A model generated the notes under the pieces. The model was given only the letters and a program-made list of their open reading frames with translations. It was not told the origin of the DNA and did no database searches. This document shows, in pieces, positions 59,565-64,000 of a DNA stretch of 64,000 nt (positions within the stretch are counted from its first letter, which is position 1; every line of letters begins with the position of its first letter). The position numbers and the translations under genes are program-made. The stretch comes from Nitrososphaerota archaeon (lineage in GTDB: Archaea > Thermoproteota > Nitrososphaeria > Conexivisphaerales > DTJL01): assembly GCA_021324115.1 (NCBI GenBank), contig JAJPJS010000008.1:146160-210159 (forward strand), given 5' to 3'.

Positions 59565-60296
59565 CTATGTCGGCTTTGCTTCGCCAGAAGAAGCCTTGAG
59601 ATACCCTTCTACGACATCATCCGGTACCTGTTTCATCTTCTTTGTCTTTATGTCAATCGTTGCAACTTTGATATGCTTCGGTTCAGCCTTTTCTTCGCCC
59701 GCCTTCTTTACGCTCTCCACCGCCAGTGCAATCGCTTGCTCAAGAGACATACCAATATCATACTTTTGCTCAAGGTATTCGTTTACTTGATCACTTCCGC
59801 CGCCTATGGCTATGGCATCATAGCCGAGGTAAGTGCCGCTCGGGTCCGTAACAAATATGGCTGGAACCTCATTGTCAACCCCTGCGATTATTAGCGAAAC
59901 TCCGAATGGTCTCACTCCCGCATATTGCGTATACTGTTGGGCCATGTCCCCCAGCTTCCTCGCTATGCCCTCCACCTCGATAGGTTCGTCGTAAACCAGC
60001 CTGTTGTTTTGTGCCTGAACCCTCGCCTGGTCCACCATTATTCTTGCATCAGGCACGTAGCCCGCGGCCGCGATGCCTATGTGCTCATCGACTTGGAAAA
60101 GCTTCTGGCTCAGCCCTTCCGTCTGAAGTTTTCTTACCCTCTCCTCTGCGCAGAGAACAACGCCTTCCTTGCACTTTATTCCAATGGCCAGCGTGCCTCT
60201 CCTTACCGTCTCAATAGCATATTCAACCTGATACAGTCTGCCATCAGGTGAAAATATCGTTAAGGCTCTATCGTAACCTGCCTGTGGAGCAAACAA
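59565..60296 (-). CDS. psmA: Proteasome alpha subunit
   Basis: A 243-residue alpha-type 20S proteasome subunit. The N-terminal signature GYDRALTIFSPDGRLYQVEYA is intact, followed by RGTLAIGIKCKEGVVL and the usual fold. Alpha rings form the gated entry to the proteolytic chamber and bind PAN-type ATPases. It starts at TTG (60,296), unusual but shared with many genes here. It is separated from the SBDS gene by two genes, unlike the contiguous arrangement in many archaea. Confidence 0.95.
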   Translation of the reverse strand: MFAPQAGYDRALTIFSPDGRLYQVEYAIETVRRGTLAIGIKCKEGVVLCAEERVRKLQTEGLSQKLFQVDEHIGIAAAGYVPDARIMVDQARVQAQNNRLVYDEPIEVEGIARKLGDMAQQYTQYAGVRPFGVSLIIAGVDNEVPAIFVTDPSGTYLGYDAIAIGGGSDQVNEYLEQKYDIGMSLEQAIALAVESVKKAGEEKAEPKHIKVATIDIKTKKMKQVPDDVVEGYLKASSGEAKPT

Positions 60297-60335
60297 TCAG
60301 TAATACACCGATTAGTTGAAGGCCAAACGACCCCA

Positions 60336-60343
60336 TTTTTAAC
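60336..60343 (-). promoter_or_regulatory. TATA box of the proteasome alpha gene
   Basis: GTTAAAAA on the minus strand predicts a start near 60,313, leaving a leader of about 15 nt before TTG 60,296. Confidence 0.5.
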
Positions 60344-60404
60344 CCCTTCGCTCCTTTTCACGGGACACGCCGGTAATCGAACGAGAAATCTTTTCAGAAT
60401 GATT

Positions 60405-60412
60405 TTTTAATA
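60405..60412 (+). promoter_or_regulatory. TATA box of the mtnA gene
   Basis: TTTTAATA predicts a start near 60,434. This lies after GTG 60,426 and at TTG 60,435, so the real start may be the TTG, giving a protein three residues shorter. Confidence 0.5.
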
Positions 60413-60425
60413 CCCATAGGTACAT

Positions 60426-61493
60426 GTGCTAGTTTTGAAACCCATTTCCTGGGATGGCCGACAACTGAGGGTCATCGACCAGAGGCTTTTACCGGTTCGG
60501 GTAAAGTGGATAGACCTGAACGGGGCGGAAGACGCATTTGACGCGATACGTGAGATGAAAGTCAGAGGTGCTCCTCTCATAGGTGTGGTTGCAGCGTTCG
60601 GCCTTGCCCTCGAACTCCAAAAAAAGGATTCCTCCAATCTGGAAGGTCTTAAGACCGAGGCGGAACGGATCGCATCCAGGCTGAACGCAGCAAGACCAAC
60701 GGCCGTCAATCTGAAGTGGGCTCTTGACAGGATGCTGGAAACTGTAAGAAGATCCACGAATCCGGATGACTGCAGAAATGAGGCGATAAAGAGAGCCGTG
60801 GAAATAATGGAGTATGAGGAGCAAACATCCAGGAAGATAGGAGAAGTGGGAGAACCTCTACTGGAAGATGGCGAGACAGTCCTTACCCACTGTAACGCTG
60901 GCTCTCTTGCCACGGTGGACTACGGAACCGCTCTCGCGCCCATTCGCGTAGCCTTGAAAAGAGGCAAAAGAATAAGGGTGATTGCGACAGAAACCAGACC
61001 CGCGCTGCAGGGCGCCCGGCTCACCGCGTTTGAGTTGATGAAGGACGGAATAGATGTGACACTCATTTCGGATACAATGGTGGGTTATGTGATGTCAAAG
61101 GGAATGGTCGATAAGGTGATAGTCGGATGTGACAGGTTGCTATCTGACGGACATGTGGTGAACAAGATAGGCACCTATCAGGTGGCAACGATGGCCGACA
61201 GGCACGACATTCCGTTTTATGCTGCACTACCATGGTCTACCGTAGACCTTACCACCCCCCTCTCCGAGGTAAAGATAGAGCAGCGTAACCCTGCCGAGGT
61301 GGAACTTGTCAGGGGGAGAAGGATAGCGCCGAAAGGAGTCAAGGTGTTCAACCCTGCATTCGATATTACACCGCCTGAACTGGTTACCGGGATAATCACG
61401 GATAGGGGAATGATTTATCCTCCATTCAGGAAGAGCATTCTTGAGGCTAACGAAAGAGGCCTCTCCCGGCCCGTGGTAGCCAGGAGAGTTTAG
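60426..61493 (+). CDS. mtnA: S-methyl-5-thioribose-1-phosphate isomerase (MtnA/aIF2B family)
   Basis: A 355-residue MtnA-type isomerase. VRGAPLIGVVAAFG, LTHCNAGSLATVDYGTALAPI (catalytic Cys156), ETRPALQGARLTAFEL and VIVGCDRLLSDGHVVNKIGTY (catalytic Asp236) are all present. It converts methylthioribose-1-phosphate to the ribulose form in methionine salvage; some archaeal relatives use ribose-1,5-bisphosphate or 5-deoxyribose-1-phosphate. The start could be TTG 60,435, judged by the TATA distance. It is divergent from psmA. Confidence 0.9.
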   Translation: MLVLKPISWDGRQLRVIDQRLLPVRVKWIDLNGAEDAFDAIREMKVRGAPLIGVVAAFGLALELQKKDSSNLEGLKTEAERIASRLNAARPTAVNLKWALDRMLETVRRSTNPDDCRNEAIKRAVEIMEYEEQTSRKIGEVGEPLLEDGETVLTHCNAGSLATVDYGTALAPIRVALKRGKRIRVIATETRPALQGARLTAFELMKDGIDVTLISDTMVGYVMSKGMVDKVIVGCDRLLSDGHVVNKIGTYQVATMADRHDIPFYAALPWSTVDLTTPLSEVKIEQRNPAEVELVRGRRIAPKGVKVFNPAFDITPPELVTGIITDRGMIYPPFRKSILEANERGLSRPVVARRV

Positions 61494-61534
61494 ACCGACC
61501 CATCAGGTACATAGGGGAGAGGTGAAGACCGGAC

Positions 61535-62188
61535 GTGATGGCTCAAGAGCGGGTTACGGGACCGGAAAAGAAGCCGACCTATCTTCCCGGCCTTTCCATC
61601 GCCATCATTGCAGGTGGAAAGAACCATGGCATGGATCCTTCGATACCCACTCTGCAGCTTGATGGAAGGTCTTTGCTTTCTGTGCTTGTGGATGAGATGA
61701 AGAATATTTCCAAGGAGCTGCTGGTGATGAATGGGGAAGCTGACAACGACTATTCATCACTTCTTGGGAACGGGGTACGGCTGGTTAATGATGAATACCA
61801 CCTGGACACACCTCTTGGCGCGATGCTGTCTGCATTTCCCCAGATTTCAAATGATTACGTGGCATTCATATCATGTGAATATCCATTCGCGAAATCACAA
61901 TTCATATCCCAGCTGCACAGGCTGGCCATTGGACGCAGCGTAGCTCTGCCGCTCGATGCACAATCCAATCCAGTGCCCCTCTGTGGTGTATACAGCGTCA
62001 GACATGCGGAAGAAGCTGCTCTCAAAGCCTTTTCTCGCAAGCTTTTCCATCCTTCCGACATGCTCGCCATACTGCCTGAGCCTAGATATGTGAGTCAAGA
62101 GGAAGCGGTTAGATTCGACCCGTCTCTGAGGTCGCTGACCCTTGTCAGGTCAGCATCGGACCTCAGCCGTATGAATGACAAAAAATAA
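61535..62188 (+). CDS. MobA-like nucleotidyltransferase, degenerate active site
   Basis: A 217-residue protein with the MobA-type GT-A fold: SIAIIAGGKNHGMD near residues 21-34 replaces the canonical GGxSxRMGxDK loop and lacks its catalytic Lys. NDEYHLDTPLGAMLSAF matches the guanine-binding segment, and FISCEYPFAKSQF has Glu115 in place of Asp in the CDxPF metal motif. It may have changed substrate or become a regulator or paralogue; true MobA would couple GTP to molybdopterin. It starts at GTG 61,535 (ATG 61,538 alternative), 41 nt after mtnA. Confidence 0.75.
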   Translation: MMAQERVTGPEKKPTYLPGLSIAIIAGGKNHGMDPSIPTLQLDGRSLLSVLVDEMKNISKELLVMNGEADNDYSSLLGNGVRLVNDEYHLDTPLGAMLSAFPQISNDYVAFISCEYPFAKSQFISQLHRLAIGRSVALPLDAQSNPVPLCGVYSVRHAEEAALKAFSRKLFHPSDMLAILPEPRYVSQEEAVRFDPSLRSLTLVRSASDLSRMNDKK

Positions 62189-62204
62189 AACAAAAATGTC
62201 GACC

Positions 62205-62642
62205 TTAGATGCCGATCATTGCATCAAGAGAAAATGCGCCTGCGCCCAGGACGAGCAGAACAATGGCCAGCATAAGGTAGAGCGCATCAATTTCGTAACT
62301 CGGATTGGCCACATCGATGTACTTTGATTTCATCTTGAATCTCTTCATGATGATTATCGACCCGAAGAATATCACATAGAACAGGGCAACGACAGGAACT
62401 ATAAGACCAACTATCATGAAGATGCCACCGAAGAATTCCAATATGGCAGCGGTGCTTACCATCGCTGTGACCGGTCCCTTCTTGTCCTGCATGCCCATCC
62501 ATCCGGCCATCATCTGGGCAACCTGCCCGGTCTGGACAACCTTCGGAAATCCATGTATCATCATGTTGGCGCCGAACCATATTCTCATCAGTAGTGCAAG
62601 ATATGGCACGTATGGAAGTAGTACATCAAGCAGTGCAGCCAA
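62205..62642 (-). CDS. DoxX-family membrane protein
   Basis: A 145-residue membrane protein with four helices: LLMRIWFGANMMIHGFPKV, AAILEFFGGIFMIVGLIVPVVAL, and a paired C-terminal segment with ALYLMLAIVLLVLGAGAFSLDAM. These match the DoxX/DoxD family of membrane proteins. The start TTG 62,642 is 9 nt after a GGAGGTG Shine-Dalgarno sequence; the open frame allows GTG 62,654, which overlaps that site. It is divergent from the HxlR gene, whose product may control it. Confidence 0.85.
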   Translation of the reverse strand: MAALLDVLLPYVPYLALLMRIWFGANMMIHGFPKVVQTGQVAQMMAGWMGMQDKKGPVTAMVSTAAILEFFGGIFMIVGLIVPVVALFYVIFFGSIIIMKRFKMKSKYIDVANPSYEIDALYLMLAIVLLVLGAGAFSLDAMIGI

Positions 62643-62722
62643 TGTGTACCACACCTCCGGAACATATAGATTTCAATTGCATACTTGGTAACCTTTAGTA
62701 ACTTGGCTTCTGGAGGTAACTA

Positions 62723-62730
62723 TTTATACT
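62723..62730 (+). promoter_or_regulatory. TATA box of the HxlR gene
   Basis: TTTATACT is centred 26 nt before GTG 62,752, the exact distance expected for a leaderless mRNA. GGTAAC/AGTAAC elements just upstream (62,687-62,720) are candidate regulator sites shared with the divergent DoxX gene. Confidence 0.6.
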
Positions 62731-62751
62731 TAACGCCGGAATCTTACTGAC

Positions 62752-63114
62752 GTGCAGCCCCATCTTGCCGAAGGTTCTGCGGAGGAATTGTGGTGCCCCG
62801 TCACGGCAGCGGCTGCGGTTCTCGGAAGAAGATGGCAGCTGGTGCTTGTAGATAGGTTGATGGGTGGCGGAAAGAGATTCAACGAAATAAAGGAGCTGAT
62901 ACCGGGTATCTCGAGCAAGGTTCTTTCTGAAACTTTACGGGACATGGAAGAAGATGGCCTTGTCGAGAGAACCGTTACAGCCGGGCCGCCGATCCATGTT
63001 ACCTATTCGCTTACCAGGAAAGGAAGGGAACTGAATCATGTGCTTCGGGATTTCAGGGCTTGGGGAGAAAAATGGATGTCTCACCGGCCGCATAATATCA
63101 CTCAAAAAAGATGA
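62752..63114 (+). CDS. HxlR-family transcriptional regulator
   Basis: A 120-residue winged-helix regulator with the HxlR signature: WCPVTAAAAVLGRRWQLVLVDRLM, KRFNEIKELIPGISSKVLSETLRDMEEDGLVERTV, then SLTRKGRELNHVLRDFRAW. HxlR proteins often sense thiol or redox stress through a Cys near the N terminus, here in the WCP motif (about residue 15). It is divergent from doxX. Its 3' end overlaps the minus-strand membrane protein by 17 nt. Confidence 0.92.
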   Translation: MQPHLAEGSAEELWCPVTAAAAVLGRRWQLVLVDRLMGGGKRFNEIKELIPGISSKVLSETLRDMEEDGLVERTVTAGPPIHVTYSLTRKGRELNHVLRDFRAWGEKWMSHRPHNITQKR

Positions 63115-63685
63115 GCGCCGCCATGATCAGCAACGTAAGCCCGGATACCAGTTTGAAGTACCTGAACCGGCGTATCAGCACCCGCTCAAACCTTTTTCTG
63201 AGCAAAGCTGCCACGGCAAGGCTGAACATAATGCCGAAAGTAGTCGAAATTCCTGCCTCGATTGCGTGGTAAGATAATACAAGTGGCAACACGATCAGCA
63301 TTATCTCAAGCTCTTCCACCATTGTCAGCTGGGTGACTAGGAGAAGACTTCGTGAACTTGTTGCCTTCTTTCTCACCTCATTCAACTCATCGAATATTCG
63401 ATACCCTCCACCCAATGAGGCAATCAGCCAGTAAATGCCTATCGCAACCAGCAGAAAGGCGCTTGCAATCTTGATGTAAGAAAGCACCGGCCCGATCTCA
63501 CCCAAGGCGTAGCGAACCAAGACGAGCAGGATGCCGAGGAGCACCATCCCTGATAGTGCCATTCCTTTCAGTAGATTCGCCCAGCCAAACAGTGTACTGT
63601 ATGAGAGATCTACAAACGCATCCTCGACCATTTCGCTCGAGAGCGCCCACAGGGAGGCTGCGAGTATGGCAAGACTGAATGGCAA
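63098..63685 (-). CDS. Polytopic membrane protein with acidic helix motifs, transporter-like
   Basis: A 195-residue protein with six predicted helices arranged as two similar halves: ALSSEMVEDAFVDLSYSTLFGW in the first, VTQLTMVEELEIMLIVLPLVL in the second, each with two or more acidic residues within a membrane helix. The closing RYFKLVSGLTLLIMAALI pattern is common in cation transporters. Candidates are TMEM165/GDT1-like or FTR1-like; neither is certain. TTG start with a CTTTAAC element (63,711-63,717, minus strand) placed for a leaderless mRNA. Confidence 0.65.
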   Translation of the reverse strand: MPFSLAILAASLWALSSEMVEDAFVDLSYSTLFGWANLLKGMALSGMVLLGILLVLVRYALGEIGPVLSYIKIASAFLLVAIGIYWLIASLGGGYRIFDELNEVRKKATSSRSLLLVTQLTMVEELEIMLIVLPLVLSYHAIEAGISTTFGIMFSLAVAALLRKRFERVLIRRFRYFKLVSGLTLLIMAALIFFE

Positions 63686-63780
63686 GCGAGGTTGCGTGTA
63701 CCACCGTATTGTTAAAGTTTGACGTCGGTGTGGGGATTTTCGTCTGGTCTTCTAGCAAAAGTTTCGCCATCAAAAGGGCG

Positions 63781-63810
63781 GACTATGCGTAATCTGACTA
63801 TGCGTAATCT
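63781..63810. repeat. 15-bp tandem direct repeat
   Basis: GACTATGCGTAATCT occurs twice in immediate succession, followed by a partial third copy (GAGTCTA). It lies in the intergenic region 63,686-63,948 before the last gene. Confidence 0.75.
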
Positions 63811-63948
63811 GAGTCTAATTTTCGAAGGCAGATCGCTTTAAATACGGGTTGTAAACAATCAGTTTCAAAGTATGGCATTTCATTTTCAGGACATTTATGT
63901 ATACAATATTCGGTGTTCTTGAAACATCTTAATTAGGAGTAGACATTC

Positions 63949-64000
63949 ATGCGTTTCAGGCTCGGAGGAAATCTCTGGCATCATTCCGATTTCATCAGGT
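63949..64000 (+). CDS. Probable MFS transporter, first 17 residues only
   Basis: An open frame from ATG 63,949 to the right edge reads MRFRLGGNLWHHSDFIR, matching the typical N-terminal lead of MFS exporters (short basic stretch, LW..xDF..). A TTAGGAG Shine-Dalgarno sequence (63,934-63,940) sits 8 nt upstream. The rest lies outside the window. Confidence 0.45.
   Translation, partial: MRFRLGGNLWHHSDFIR

Noticed and set aside
1-64000. Mobile elements, CRISPR arrays or integration sites
   Set aside because: No transposase, integrase, terminal inverted repeats or regularly spaced repeats were seen, although the glycan genes could have been acquired by transfer.

Overview
The window is archaeal. 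It carries the classic archaeal exosome/proteasome neighbourhood: proteasome alpha, SBDS, Rrp4, Rrp41, Rrp42, eL43, Pcc1, prefoldin beta and a DHH phosphoesterase. It also has an Orc1/Cdc6 ATPase, an archaeosortase with PEF/PEFG-CTERM proteins, HTH_45-type and HxlR winged helices, and TATA boxes placed about 26 nt before many start codons (leaderless genes). TTG and GTG starts are very common, and intra-operon starts often overlap the upstream stop (ATGA, GTGA, TTGA). The best guess is a Thermoplasmatota-like euryarchaeon; that placement is inference, because no rRNA or tRNA was found.

Region 1 (1-18,205, plus strand) is a long, tightly packed glycan operon that begins outside the window: two NAD-dependent sugar epimerases (the first cut by the left edge), four GT4 glycosyltransferases, one GT2, a polysaccharide-deacetylase-like enzyme, a MOP-type flippase, and two very large secreted, membrane-anchored proteins (1443 and 1305 aa). 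A third giant (1204 aa, minus strand, 18,224-21,838) converges on it and is a diverged paralogue of the 1443-aa protein.

Region 2 (22-32 kb) continues the surface theme: two FkbM methyltransferases, a GT4, two nucleotide-sugar dehydrogenases (UDP-glucose type and UDP-ManNAc/GlcNAc type), a YdjM-like membrane protein, and an archaeosortase with an intact Cys-Arg-His triad among three small secreted proteins ending in PEF/PEFG-CTERM signals.

Region 3 (32-35.4 kb) is a small regulatory island: a multi-zinc-ribbon protein resembling the TackOD1 output domain, a ribbon-helix-helix protein with a repeat array around its promoter, two related winged-helix proteins and a membrane protein. A secreted phospholipase-C-like phosphoesterase follows.

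Region 4 (37-45.3 kb) is a second glycan cluster: one GT4, two GT2, two paralogous GT-C-like polytopic proteins, a nucleotidyltransferase-fold protein and an unusual DUF385-methyltransferase fusion.

Region 5 (45.3-64 kb) is mostly housekeeping: Orc1/Cdc6, a VIT-family transporter, a PaaK-like adenylating enzyme, MoaC and MoaB, an ECF transporter energizing module (EcfA, EcfA, EcfT), the exosome superoperon, a TMEM175-like protein, a GRAM/PH-like plus winged-helix protein, proteasome alpha, MtnA, a degenerate MobA-like protein, DoxX, HxlR, a polytopic membrane protein, and the first codons of a probable MFS transporter at the right edge.

Together regions 1, 2 and 4 look like a machine that makes nucleotide sugars, assembles and flips a glycan, modifies it outside the cell and anchors surface proteins. 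No CRISPR array, transposase, tRNA or rRNA was recognised.
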